The notes under the pieces are model-generated. The model saw nothing but the letters and a program-made list of their open reading frames with translations. It was not told the origin of the DNA and did no database searches. A stretch of DNA of 64,000 bases, from contig JASCPI010000013.1 of assembly GCA_029959555.1 (NCBI GenBank), positions 40,265 to 104,264 on the forward strand. The letters run 5' to 3'. The translations under genes and the position numbers were made by a program. Shown piece after piece: positions 18,277 through 27,261 of the stretch (position 1 is the first letter of the stretch; every line of letters begins with the position of its first letter). The stretch is from Lysobacteraceae bacterium PS02065 (GTDB lineage Bacteria; Pseudomonadota; Gammaproteobacteria; Xanthomonadales; Rhodanobacteraceae).

Positions 18277-18878
18277 GCTGCGGTCTCCACGGTATAGCGG
18301 GTGTCCTGGGCGCGCTGCTCGTAAGCGTCGATCTCGGCGCCCGCATCGAGCAGGAAGCCGAGCTGGTCGACGCCGTTGAGCAGGCAGTGGCGCGCGAAAC
18401 CATCGAGCGCGAACGCGAACGCGCGGCCGTCGGCCAGCGTGATCGTGCGCGCGGCGACGTCGATGACGAGCTCCTGGCCAGGGTGATCGAGCAGCTCGCG
18501 GTGCTCGGCCTCGGGCAGCACGATCGCGAGCAGGCCGTTCTTGAGCGCGTTGCTGCGGAAGATGTCGGCGATCTCCGACGAGATCACCGCCTGGATGCCG
18601 TAGTCGAGCAGCGCCCAAGGCGCGTGCTCGCGCGACGAGCCGCAGCCGAAATTGCGGCCCGCGACGACGATCGCGCAGCCCTGTGCCTCGGGCCGGTTGA
18701 GCGGGAACTCGGGGTTGTCGCCGCCGTCGGCGGCGTAGCGCCAGTCGTTGAACGCATGCCGGCCGAGGCCGGCGCGCTGCGTCGTGGTGAGGAAGCGCGC
18801 GGGGATGATGCGGTCGGTGTCGATGTTCTCGAACGGCAGCGCGGCCGTGCGCGAACGCACTTCGGTCAGCGGCTTCAT
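18273..18878 (-). CDS. leuD: 3-isopropylmalate dehydratase small subunit
   Basis: The small (swivel) subunit of isopropylmalate isomerase, partner of LeuC. The 201 residues include [14 protein letters not shown] at the N-terminus and [17 protein letters not shown], the aconitase-family active-site segment. ATGA overlaps join it to leuC upstream and leuB downstream. Confidence 0.97.
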   Translation of the reverse strand: MKPLTEVRSRTAALPFENIDTDRIIPARFLTTTQRAGLGRHAFNDWRYAADGGDNPEFPLNRPEAQGCAIVVAGRNFGCGSSREHAPWALLDYGIQAVISSEIADIFRSNALKNGLLAIVLPEAEHRELLDHPGQELVIDVAARTITLADGRAFAFALDGFARHCLLNGVDQLGFLLDAGAEIDAYEQRAQDTRYTVETAA

Positions 18879-20284
18879 GCGGCGTGCTCCAGGAACGCGT
18901 CGGGATCGGCGATGCGGCCCGCGACCGCGGCGACCGCGGCCACCCGCGGGCTGGCCAGCACGGTGCGCACGCCGGGACCCTGGCGGCCTTCGAAGTTGCG
19001 GTTGCTGGTCGACACGACAAGCTGGCCCGGGCGCGCGATGTCGCCGTTCATGCCGATGCACATCGAACAACCCGCGTCGCGCCATTCGGCACCGGCCGCG
19101 GTGAACACGGCGTCGAGGCCCTCGGCCTCGGCCTCGCGCTTGATCAGCACCGAGCCCGGCACGACGAGCATGCGTACGCCGTCGGCGACCCGGCGCCCGC
19201 GCAGCACGTCGGCGGCTTCGCGCAGGTCCGACAGGCGCGAGTTCGTGCAGCTGCCGACGAACACGACGTCGACGGCCTCGCCGGTCAGCGCCTGGCCGCC
19301 CGTGAAGCGCATGTAGGCGAGCGCCTTGGCTTCCTGGTCGTCGCGCGCGGCCGGGATCGCCGCGCTGATCGGCGTGACCATGCCCGGATGCGTGCCGTAG
19401 GTGATGGTCGGGCCGATGTCGGCCGCGTCGATGTGCACCTCGCTGTCGTAAGCCGCGCCGGGATCGCTCGCGAGCGATCGCCAGTACGTCACTGCGCGGT
19501 TCCAGTCGGCGCCCTTCGGCGCGCGCTCGCGGCCTTCGAGGAACGCGAACGTGGTGTCGTCGGGCGCGATGAGGCCTGCGCGTGCGCCGGCCTCGATCGA
19601 CATGTTGCAGACGGTCATGCGCTCTTCCATCGACAACGCCTCGATAGCGCTGCCGCGGTACTCGAGCACGTGGCCGGTGCCGCCACCGACGCCGATGATG
19701 CCGATGACGTGCAGGATGAGGTCCTTGGCGCCGACGCCGGGACGCAGGCGGCCGTCGACATGGATCGCGAACGTCTTCGGCTTGCGCTGCAGCAGGCACT
19801 GCGTCGCGAGCACGTGGCCGACCTCGGTCGTGCCGATGCCGAACGCGAGCGCGCCGAACGCGCCGTGCGTGGCGGTGTGGCTGTCGCCGCAGACGATCGT
19901 CATGCCGGGCTGGGTCGCGCCGTACTCGGGCCCCATCACGTGCACGATGCCGCGGTGATCGCTGTCCCAGCCGTTGAGTTCGATGCCGAACTCGCGGCAG
20001 TTCGCCTCGAGCTGGCGCACCTGGTTCTCGGCATCGGCGCTCGCGTACGGGCGCTTGCCGTCGGGGCCCGGCGGCAGCGTCGGCGTGGAATGGTCGAGCG
20101 TCGCGAGCACGCGGTCGGGACGACGCACCGGCAGGCCGCGCTCGCGCAGTTCGGTGAACGCCTGCGGTGTCGTGACCTCGTGGATCAGGTGCAGGTCGAT
20201 GTAGAGGATACCGGGCGTGTCGGCGGTCTCGGCGCGCACGAGGTGCGCATCCCAGATCTTGTCGATGATGGTGCGTGCGCTCAT
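18875..20284 (-). CDS. leuC: 3-isopropylmalate dehydratase large subunit
   Basis: The aconitase-like [4Fe-4S] subunit that isomerises 2- to 3-isopropylmalate. The 469-residue protein has the typical start [12 protein letters not shown], the motif [20 protein letters not shown] and three cluster cysteines in VGSCTNSR and GCSMCIGMN. The ATG overlaps the ilvE stop (20284-20281). Confidence 0.97.
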   Translation of the reverse strand: MSARTIIDKIWDAHLVRAETADTPGILYIDLHLIHEVTTPQAFTELRERGLPVRRPDRVLATLDHSTPTLPPGPDGKRPYASADAENQVRQLEANCREFGIELNGWDSDHRGIVHVMGPEYGATQPGMTIVCGDSHTATHGAFGALAFGIGTTEVGHVLATQCLLQRKPKTFAIHVDGRLRPGVGAKDLILHVIGIIGVGGGTGHVLEYRGSAIEALSMEERMTVCNMSIEAGARAGLIAPDDTTFAFLEGRERAPKGADWNRAVTYWRSLASDPGAAYDSEVHIDAADIGPTITYGTHPGMVTPISAAIPAARDDQEAKALAYMRFTGGQALTGEAVDVVFVGSCTNSRLSDLREAADVLRGRRVADGVRMLVVPGSVLIKREAEAEGLDAVFTAAGAEWRDAGCSMCIGMNGDIARPGQLVVSTSNRNFEGRQGPGVRTVLASPRVAAVAAVAGRIADPDAFLEHAA

Positions 20285-21240
20285 GCCGCGATGTCCTCGA
20301 CGTCGGCACTCGTCGCACGCGCCGACGTCACCGGCGTGAGCCAGCCGTGCGTGTCGGGCGTGCGGCCGTCGAACAGGCCGAAGAACGCCTGCTGCAGCGC
20401 GCGCGTGACCGGACCCGGGCGGCCGTCGCCGACCGGCTTGCGGTCGACCGAGCGCACCGGCGTGATCTCCGCGGCGGTGCCGGTCATGAAGATCTCGTCC
20501 GAGGTGTAGAGCGCCTCGCGCGGCATGTCGCGCTCCTCGACCGCGTAGCCGAGCGAGCGCGCGAGCGTCATGACCGTGTCGCGCGTGATGCCGGCGAGGA
20601 TGCCGGCGCTGCTGGTCGGCGTCATGACGACGCCGCGGCGCACGAGGAACAGGTTTTCGCCGGCGCCTTCGCTGAGCAGGCCGTTGGTGCCGAGCGCGAT
20701 GCCCTCGGCGTAGCCGCCGCGCTGGGCCTCGAACCCGATGAGCTGGCTGGACAGGTAGTTGCCGCCGGCCTTGGCCCAGCTCGGGAACGTGTTCGGCGCG
20801 GGGCGGTTCCACGACGACACGCAGACGTCGGCGCCGTGCTCGAGTGCGTCGCCCAGGTAGGCGCCCCAGTCGAGCGCCATGATCGAGACGTCGACCGGCG
20901 AACCCGGCTTCGGCATGACGCCGAGGCCGCCCGCGCCGCGGAACACGATCGGGCGCACGTAGGCCGAGGCCATGCCGTTCGCGGCGACGACGTCGATGCA
21001 GGCCTGGCTGATCGCCTCCTCGCTGTAGCCGATGTCGATCTCGTAGATCTTCGCCGACTCGAACAGGCGGCGCGTGTGTTCGGCGAGGCGGAAGAAGCAC
21101 GGTCCCTGCGGCGTCGCGTAGACGCGCTCGCCCTCGAACACGGACGAGCCGTAGTGCAGCGCGTGCGCACTGACGTGCACGGTCGCCTCCTGCCACGGCT
21201 TGAGCCGTCCGTTGTGCCAGATCAGGGAAGTGTGGCTCAT
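20281..21240 (-). CDS. ilvE: Branched-chain amino acid aminotransferase
   Basis: A fold-type IV PLP transaminase that performs the last step to Val, Leu and Ile. The 319 residues contain [16 protein letters not shown] near the N-terminus, the PLP-lysine motif [18 protein letters not shown] and GITRDTVM. It sits between leuA (10-bp gap) and leuC (ATGA overlap), so its expression should be under the same attenuator. A C-terminal tail of about 15 Ser/Thr/Ala-rich residues is not usual. Confidence 0.95.
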   Translation of the reverse strand: MSHTSLIWHNGRLKPWQEATVHVSAHALHYGSSVFEGERVYATPQGPCFFRLAEHTRRLFESAKIYEIDIGYSEEAISQACIDVVAANGMASAYVRPIVFRGAGGLGVMPKPGSPVDVSIMALDWGAYLGDALEHGADVCVSSWNRPAPNTFPSWAKAGGNYLSSQLIGFEAQRGGYAEGIALGTNGLLSEGAGENLFLVRRGVVMTPTSSAGILAGITRDTVMTLARSLGYAVEERDMPREALYTSDEIFMTGTAAEITPVRSVDRKPVGDGRPGPVTRALQQAFFGLFDGRTPDTHGWLTPVTSARATSADVEDIAA

Positions 21241-21250
21241 GCGTGGATCC

Positions 21251-22843
21251 TCAGCGGGCGTTGGCGGTGCTGATGGCGGGAAGCGCCGGCGTGATGCGCT
21301 CGACGCGGTTGGCGATCTCGAGCACGGCCAGCGCGGCCGCCTCGACGATGTCGGTGGACACGGCCTGGCCGCGCAGTTCGCGGCCGCCGTGGTTGACGCT
21401 GATCGCGGCCTGGCCCTGGGCGTCCCCGCCCTCGCTGAGCGCGCGGATCTGGAACTCGGCGACCGAAAACTCGTGGCCGACGGCACGCGACACGGCGCGC
21501 AGCACAGCGTCGACCGGGCCGTCGCCGATCGCGGCCTCGCTGACTTCGCGGCCGTCGTCGTGGGCCAGGCGCACCGAGGCGGATGCGCTCGCGCCGACAT
21601 GGCTGGTCGCGTGCAGCGAGGTGAGGCGCCACGGACCGGCAGCCTCGGGATCATGGCCCAGTGCGAGTGCCTCGAGGTCGGCGTCGAATACCTCGCGCTT
21701 CTTGTCGGCGAGCAGCTTGAAGCGCGTGAAGACGTCGTCGAGCGCAGCATCGTCGAGCACGTGTCCGAGCGAGGACAGGCGCTCCCGCAGCGCGTGGCGC
21801 CCGCTGTGCTTGCCGAGCACGAGCTGGCTCTTGGCCACGCCGACATCTTCGGCACGCATGATCTCGTAGGTGCCGCGGTGCTTGAGCATGCCGTGCTGGT
21901 GGATGCCGGATTCGTGCGCGAACGCGTTCTCGCCGACGATCGCCTTGTTGCGCGGGATCGGCTGGCCGGTCGTCTGCGCGAGCAGGCGCGCGACGGCGTG
22001 CAGGCGCTGCGTGCGGATGCCGGTGGTCGCACCGCCGAAGCGCTCGCCGCGCACGCGCAGCGCCATGACGATCTCCTCGAGCGCGGCATTGCCTGCTCGC
22101 TCGCCGATGCCGTTGATCGTGCACTCGACCTGGCGCGCACCCGCCGAGATCGCCGCGAGGCTGTTGGCGACCGCCATGCCGAGGTCGTCGTGGCAATGCG
22201 AGCTGAAGACGACGCCTTCGGCGCCGCGGACGTTCGCACGCAACCACGCGAAGCGCTCGGCGATCTCGGGTGGCGTCGTGTAGCCGACCGTGTCGGGCAC
22301 GTTGACCGTGCGCGCACCGGCCTCGATCACGGCCGAGAACACCTCGGCGAGGAACTCGGGTTCGGTGCGGATCGCGTCCTCGGCCGAGAACTCGACGTCG
22401 TCGCAGAGCTCGCGCGCACGGCGCACGCCGGCGATCGCCGTGTCGATCACCTGCTGCCTGCTCATCTGCAGCTTGAACTCGCGATGCAGCGGGCTGGTCG
22501 CGAGGAAGGTGTGGATGCGCCCATTCTCGGCCGGCTCGATCGCACGCGCGACGCTCTCGATGTCACCGAACTGGCAGCGCGCGAGGCCACAGATGCGCGT
22601 GCCGCGCACGCTCTTCGCGATGCCGTGCACCGACGCAAAATCGTCCGGTGACGCGTGCGGGAAGCCCGCCTCGAGGATGTCGACGCCGAGGTCGGCGAGC
22701 GCGGCAGCCATGCGCAGTTTCTGCGCGCGGCTCATCGAGAAACCCGGCGCCTGTTCACCGTCGCGCAGGGTCGTGTCGAAGATCAGCACGCGATCGCTCG
22801 CTGCCGATGCCGGGGTCTCGCCTGCCACTACGTCGCTTGTCAT
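21251..22843 (-). CDS. leuA: 2-isopropylmalate synthase
   Basis: LeuA condenses acetyl-CoA with 2-oxoisovalerate, the committed step to leucine. The 530-residue protein has the catalytic TIM barrel (DTTLRDGEQAPGFSM, HCHDDLGMA, GIGERAGNAALEE) and the C-terminal regulatory dimer domain (from about 400) that binds leucine. The start at 22843 has a GGAG site six bases upstream; the 15-codon extension is rejected. It is the first structural gene after the attenuator. Confidence 0.96.
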   Translation of the reverse strand: MTSDVVAGETPASAASDRVLIFDTTLRDGEQAPGFSMSRAQKLRMAAALADLGVDILEAGFPHASPDDFASVHGIAKSVRGTRICGLARCQFGDIESVARAIEPAENGRIHTFLATSPLHREFKLQMSRQQVIDTAIAGVRRARELCDDVEFSAEDAIRTEPEFLAEVFSAVIEAGARTVNVPDTVGYTTPPEIAERFAWLRANVRGAEGVVFSSHCHDDLGMAVANSLAAISAGARQVECTINGIGERAGNAALEEIVMALRVRGERFGGATTGIRTQRLHAVARLLAQTTGQPIPRNKAIVGENAFAHESGIHQHGMLKHRGTYEIMRAEDVGVAKSQLVLGKHSGRHALRERLSSLGHVLDDAALDDVFTRFKLLADKKREVFDADLEALALGHDPEAAGPWRLTSLHATSHVGASASASVRLAHDDGREVSEAAIGDGPVDAVLRAVSRAVGHEFSVAEFQIRALSEGGDAQGQAAISVNHGGRELRGQAVSTDIVEAAALAVLEIANRVERITPALPAISTANAR

Positions 22844-22890
22844 GTCTGGCTCCGATTCGGTCGGACGTCCGGGGATGCATCCGGACAAAT

Positions 22891-22921
22891 AAAAACCCCG
22901 CCTTCGTTTCCGAGTGCGGGG
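22891..22921 (-). terminator. Attenuator terminator before leuA
   Basis: On the minus strand ACCCCGC...GCGGGGT, with inner TCG/CGA pairs around GAAA, is followed by TTTTTATTT. It lies between the leader peptide stop (22958) and leuA (22843). The 5' arm segment CCCGCAC (22920-22914) can instead pair with GTGCGGG (22968-22962) at the end of the leader peptide gene, forming an antiterminator. Confidence 0.85.
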
Positions 22922-22957
22922 TCTTTGGGATCTTCTGCGTTCTGCCTACGCGTACCC

Positions 22958-23086
22958 TTAGCCCGCACCTGTGCAGGTAATAAGAAGTACGACGAGAAGG
23001 AGGCCCGCGAGCGGCGCCGGCACGCTGCCACGCACGGCCGTGAGGGCCTTTGTGGTCGTTGCGTGGTGGCTGCTGCGTCGCGACAT
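22958..23086 (-). CDS. leuL: leu/ilv operon leader peptide
   Basis: A 42-codon reading frame from ATG at 23086 to TAA at 22958. Residues 29-36 read LLLVVLLI (codons CTC CTT CTC GTC GTA CTT CTT ATT), eight consecutive codons for the three products of the operon. Stalling there would leave the GTGCGGG segment free to form an antiterminator; reading to the stop would cover it and allow termination. This is the design of ilv and leu leaders in enterobacteria. The gene symbol is by function. The ATG lies at the predicted transcription start, so the mRNA may be leaderless. Confidence 0.85.
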   Translation of the reverse strand: MSRRSSHHATTTKALTAVRGSVPAPLAGLLLVVLLITCTGAG

Positions 23087-23093
23087 GAAGCGA

Positions 23094-23122
23094 ACCTAAT
23101 CGATGCTTCGAAGACCTGTCAA
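23094..23122 (-). promoter_or_regulatory. Promoter of the leu/ilv operon
   Basis: A perfect -35 TTGACA (23122-23117) followed after 17 bp by TTAGGT (23099-23094), a poor -10. Transcription would begin close to 23087, at or next to the leader-peptide ATG. Confidence 0.5.
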
Positions 23123-23291
23123 GCGATCATCGACATGGTTTCGCGAGCAACTTTCGTGATCGACGTATGGACGTCCGGATGGCCACACCGGACCGCCACG
23201 ACGCTGGCGCCGCTCCGCCGGACGCGCCGCGTCGCCCGCAGCAGTCGCCGGCTGAGTGCCGCGACATCGCGCCGCACCGCCGCGAACCGGC

Positions 23292-24275
23292 TCAACGCCG
23301 GGCAGCGTCGCAGCGTGCGAGGAAGGCCTCGAGGAACCCGGCGGGCAGGTCCGCACCGACCGGCACGTAGGCGTGATGCGGCTCGGCGAACGCGCCGCAC
23401 TTGACCGCGTCCTTCTCGGTCATGAGCACGGGCAGGTCGTCGCCGAAGGCGAGGTCGTCGGCGCGCATCGCGTGGTGGTCGGGCAGCGGATGCGGGATCA
23501 CCTCGATGCCGTGCGCGCGCAGGCCGTCGAAGAAGCGCCCGGGGTGGCCGATGCCGGCGACCGCGTGCACGCGCGTGCCGGCCAGCGAGGCGAGCGGCAG
23601 TTCGCGCGCAGGATCCTTGAGCGAGACCGCGACGTCACCGCGCAGCATCATCGGCACCTCGTCGGCGTGTGCGTCGCTGCCGTTGCAGATGCGCCAGTCG
23701 ACCGCCGCGAGGCGTGCGAGCGGTTCGCGCAAGGGCCCTGCCGGCAGCAGGCGGCCGTTGCCGAAACGACGCCTGCCGTCGATGACGCAGAGTTCGAGGT
23801 CGCGCGCGAGCGACGGATTCTGCAGGCCGTCGTCGGCGACGATCGTGTCGACGCCTTCGGCCACGAGCAGCCGCGCCGCGGCGACACGGTCGCGCCCGAC
23901 CGCGACGGGCACTCCGGTACGCCGGCGGATCAGCGCGGGTTCGTCGCCGACCACGGCCGGATCTGGCCTGTCGTCGAGCAGCATCGGCACGCGCACCGAT
24001 CCGCCGTAGCCCCGACTGACCACGCCGGGCCGTCGGCCATGCGCACGCAAGGCCTCGACGAGCGCGACGACGAGCGGCGTCTTGCCGGTACCGCCGACCA
24101 CGACGTTGCCGACCACGACGACACAGGCGGGAAGCCTTTCGGGACGCCGCAGGCCGAGCCGCCACGGCAACCGGGCTGCGGCGCGGAGCACGCGATAGAC
24201 CGGCTCGAGTGCGCGCAACCAGGCCGGCGCGGGCTCACCCGCGTACCAGATGCGCTCGAGGCGCTGCGCGTTCAT
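23292..24275 (-). CDS. lpxK: Tetraacyldisaccharide 4'-kinase
   Basis: LpxK phosphorylates the lipid A precursor at the inner membrane. The 327-residue protein has an N-terminal hydrophobic helix region, an extended Walker A NVVVGGTGKTP (about 56-66), SRGYGG, and VIVADDGLQ (Walker B-like DDG). Its start overlaps the msbA stop (ATGA), matching the conserved msbA-lpxK pair. Downstream lies the noncoding region before the leu promoter (23123-23291), which holds a GTCCGG/CCGGAC hairpin. Confidence 0.95.
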   Translation of the reverse strand: MNAQRLERIWYAGEPAPAWLRALEPVYRVLRAAARLPWRLGLRRPERLPACVVVVGNVVVGGTGKTPLVVALVEALRAHGRRPGVVSRGYGGSVRVPMLLDDRPDPAVVGDEPALIRRRTGVPVAVGRDRVAAARLLVAEGVDTIVADDGLQNPSLARDLELCVIDGRRRFGNGRLLPAGPLREPLARLAAVDWRICNGSDAHADEVPMMLRGDVAVSLKDPARELPLASLAGTRVHAVAGIGHPGRFFDGLRAHGIEVIPHPLPDHHAMRADDLAFGDDLPVLMTEKDAVKCGAFAEPHHAYVPVGADLPAGFLEAFLARCDAARR

Positions 24276-26047
24276 GCGCCCGCGTCGGGATCCGCCGCGT
24301 GCTCGCGGAACTGCACGCGGTGCAGCGCCGCGTAGTGCCCATCGCGCGAAAGCAGCGAGGCGTGCGTGCCGCGCTCGACGATGCGGCCGTCGTCGAGCAC
24401 CACGATCTGGTCGGCGTGCTCGATCGTCGACAGGCGATGCGCGATGACGATCGTCGTGCGGTTGCGCATGAGTCGGCGCAAGGCATCCTGGATCAGGCGC
24501 TCGGACTCGTTGTCGAGCGCGCTGGTGGCCTCGTCGAGGATCAGCAGCGGCGCGTCCTTGAGCAGCGCGCGCGCGATCGCGATGCGCTGGCGCTGGCCGC
24601 CCGAAAGCAGCGCACCGGCCTCGCCGATCGGACTGTCGAGGCCTTGCGGCAGCTTCTCGATGAACTCCATCGCGTTGGCCGCGCGCGCGGCCGCCTCGAT
24701 CGCCTCGCGCGAGGCGCCGCCGAGTGCGCCGTAGGCGATGTTGCGTGCGATCGTGTCGTTGAACAGCACGACCTGCTGGCCGACCCACGCGATCTGCGCG
24801 CGCAGCGCGTCGAGAGCATAGGCGTCGAGCGGTTCGCCATCGAGCCGGATCACGCCCGACTCGGGCTCGTACAGGCGCGGGATCAGGCTGGCGAGGCTCG
24901 ACTTGCCGCTGCCCGAACGGCCAACCAGCGCGGTCACGCTGCCGGGCGGGCACTGCAGCGAGACGCCACGCAGCGCCGGCGTCGCCTTGCCCGGATAGCG
25001 CATGACGATGTCGTCGAGCACGAGATCGCCGCGCGCGCGCTCGACGCGCAGCGTGCCCGTATCGGACTCGGTCGGCGCATCGAGCACACCGAACAGGTCC
25101 TGCGCGGCGGCCACGCCACGCTGCATCATCGCCTGCACCGTGGTCAGGCGCTTGAGCGACGGCAGCATCGTCAGCATCGCCGTGATCAGCGCCATGAACG
25201 TGCCCGGCGTCATCGCGTCGATCATCGCGGGGCGCGTGGCGAAGTAGATGACCAGCGCGAGCGCGATCGAGGCGACGATCTGCACCACCGCGGTCGACAA
25301 GGCGTTGGTCGACGCGACCTTGAGGTTGAGCTCGCGGTTGCGCTCGTTGACGGCCATGAAGCGCGCGCGCTCGGTGGCCTGACCGAGATAGATCTTGACC
25401 TCGCGCTGGCCGCCGACGGCCTCGTCGACGATGCCGGTGACCGAGCCGACCGAGTGCTGGATCTTGCGGCTGACGCGACGGTAGCGGCGGCCGACGAACC
25501 ACGCCACGGCCGCGATCAGCGGCACCATCACGAACAGCATCAGGGTGAGGCGCGCGCTGTACCAGAGCATGACACCGAGCAGCCCGATCACCGTGAGGCC
25601 GTCGAGGATCACGACCTTGACCGCATTGGTGCTGGCCTGCGCGACCTGCTCCACCGTGTAGGTCAGGCGCGCGATCATCTGACCCGACGGCTCGCGATCG
25701 AAGTGCGAGGCCGGCAGCTCGAGGTAGCGCGAGAACACTTGGCCGCGCAGCGTCTCGACGACGTCGCGGCCGATGCGCGCGAGGCCGTAGTCGGCGAGGA
25801 ACGTCGCCGCCCCGCGCACCACGAACAGGCCCACGATGAGGATCGGCAACCAGAAGATCGACGCGGCGTCGCGCGCGATGAACAGGTTGTCGAGCATCGG
25901 CTTGATCATCCACGTGAACGCCGCGGCGACCGCCGCGTCGAACACCATGCCGGTGATCGCCGCCGTGCCGTAGCCCCAGTGCACGAGGGTGTAGCGGAGA
26001 AGGCGCCGGTACGTGCCGAACGCACCTTGGTCGGTGGTCAGCGCCAT
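24272..26047 (-). CDS. msbA: Lipid A export ABC transporter MsbA
   Basis: A half-transporter that flips core-lipid A across the inner membrane. The 591 residues comprise six transmembrane helices (about 20-310) and a nucleotide-binding domain with Walker A VGRSGSGKSS, signature LSGGQRQRIAIARAL and Walker B LLILDEATSALD. The length is that of E. coli MsbA. It lies between exbD and lpxK. Confidence 0.95.
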   Translation of the reverse strand: MALTTDQGAFGTYRRLLRYTLVHWGYGTAAITGMVFDAAVAAAFTWMIKPMLDNLFIARDAASIFWLPILIVGLFVVRGAATFLADYGLARIGRDVVETLRGQVFSRYLELPASHFDREPSGQMIARLTYTVEQVAQASTNAVKVVILDGLTVIGLLGVMLWYSARLTLMLFVMVPLIAAVAWFVGRRYRRVSRKIQHSVGSVTGIVDEAVGGQREVKIYLGQATERARFMAVNERNRELNLKVASTNALSTAVVQIVASIALALVIYFATRPAMIDAMTPGTFMALITAMLTMLPSLKRLTTVQAMMQRGVAAAQDLFGVLDAPTESDTGTLRVERARGDLVLDDIVMRYPGKATPALRGVSLQCPPGSVTALVGRSGSGKSSLASLIPRLYEPESGVIRLDGEPLDAYALDALRAQIAWVGQQVVLFNDTIARNIAYGALGGASREAIEAAARAANAMEFIEKLPQGLDSPIGEAGALLSGGQRQRIAIARALLKDAPLLILDEATSALDNESERLIQDALRRLMRNRTTIVIAHRLSTIEHADQIVVLDDGRIVERGTHASLLSRDGHYAALHRVQFREHAADPDAGA

Positions 26048-26075
26048 GCCCCTGCTCCGCGGAGCGCCGCCACCG

Positions 26076-26507
26076 TCACGGTGCGGGGGCTCCCTTCGGC
26101 GGCGTCGTCGCGAGGCTCAGTCGCGCGAAACCGAGCTGGCCGAGCGCATCCATCGCCGTGATCACGTGCTGGTGCGAGGTCAGCGCATCGGCGCGCAGCA
26201 CGACGGCACGCGAGCGGTCGTCGCCGGCCACGCGCAGGATCGCGTCCTTGAGCGTGTCGATCGACGGGTTCAGCACCTCGTTGTTGTCGACGAACGTGCG
26301 GCCCTCGGCGTCGATGAGCACGGTCATCGGCTGCTGGATGTCGGCCTGCTCGGTGGCCGACGCCTCTGGCAACGTGACCTTCATGCCGGCGTTCTGCACG
26401 AACGTGGTCGTCATGACGAAGAACATGAGCAGGGTCAGCAGCACGTCGATCAACGGGATCAGGTTGATCTCGAGCTCTTCCTCGCGGCGGCCGGCGTCGA
26501 TGCGCAT
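26076..26507 (-). CDS. exbD: ExbD/TolR-type biopolymer transport protein
   Basis: A 143-residue inner-membrane protein with one transmembrane helix (about 15-36) that carries the proton-conducting Asp in LIPLIDVLLTLLMFF. The periplasmic domain follows. With the ExbB partner it energises TonB- or Tol-like processes. The location between exbB and msbA is the conserved envelope locus of gammaproteobacteria and not a siderophore cluster, so the partner protein is uncertain. Confidence 0.93.
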   Translation of the reverse strand: MRIDAGRREEELEINLIPLIDVLLTLLMFFVMTTTFVQNAGMKVTLPEASATEQADIQQPMTVLIDAEGRTFVDNNEVLNPSIDTLKDAILRVAGDDRSRAVVLRADALTSHQHVITAMDALGQLGFARLSLATTPPKGAPAP

Positions 26508-26516
26508 GGTGTACGG

Positions 26517-27158
26517 TCAGGCCCCGCGCGACGGGGCGGCCGACGGCGCGGTCTCGGCCGCGGCCGTGAGCTCGTCGATGAGGCGCGTGACCTGCTTCTC
26601 CATGTCGATGACCGCGCTGGTGACGCGTGCGCGGAAGTAGCGGTGGAAGATGTAGGCGGGGATCGCGACGATGAGGCCCGCGGCCGTGCAGATCAGGGCC
26701 TCGCCGATACCGCCGGCCATCTTGAGCGGGTCGCCGACGCCGCTGACCATGACCGCGAAGAACATGCGGATCATGCCGATGACGGTGCCGAGCAGGCCGA
26801 GCAGCGGCGCGATCAGCGCGATCGTGCCGAGCGTGTTGAGGAAGCGCTCGAGCTGGTGCACGACATGGCGGCCGGTGTCCTCGACGCGCTCCTTGATGAC
26901 GTCGCGGGGGCGATTGCGCACGTCGAGCGCGGCCGCGAACATCTCGCCGAGCGGCGCGATGTGGCGCAGCGTCTCGATGTGCTGTGGATCGAGCTTGCGC
27001 GTGCGCGCCCAGCTCAGCACCTGGTCGGCGAGGTCGGGCGGGCTGACCGCCTTGCGGCGCAGCGTCCAGTAACGCTCGAGGATGATCGCGAGGGCGATCG
27101 CGGACGTGATCAGGATGGGCACCAGCGCCCAGCCGCCGGCGGTCAGGATTTCAAGCAC
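26517..27158 (-). CDS. exbB: MotA/TolQ/ExbB proton channel protein
   Basis: A 213-residue protein with three transmembrane helices and the family core LNTLGTIALIAPLLGLLGTVIGMI plus IGEALICTAAGLIVAIPAY. The start is GTG at 27158, supported by a GAGGAG site nine bases upstream. It forms a unit with exbD nine bases downstream. A tolQ identity cannot be excluded on sequence alone. Confidence 0.93.
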   Translation of the reverse strand: MLEILTAGGWALVPILITSAIALAIILERYWTLRRKAVSPPDLADQVLSWARTRKLDPQHIETLRHIAPLGEMFAAALDVRNRPRDVIKERVEDTGRHVVHQLERFLNTLGTIALIAPLLGLLGTVIGMIRMFFAVMVSGVGDPLKMAGGIGEALICTAAGLIVAIPAYIFHRYFRARVTSAVIDMEKQVTRLIDELTAAAETAPSAAPSRGA

Positions 27159-27261
27159 GTGGGGCGACTCCTCGCGGAACGGTCGATGCGCCGTGGCGCC
27201 AGCCGCGGATCATAACAGCGCGCGCAGCGCGGCCGCGTGCGATCGGTCACGCCCGTCGCGC

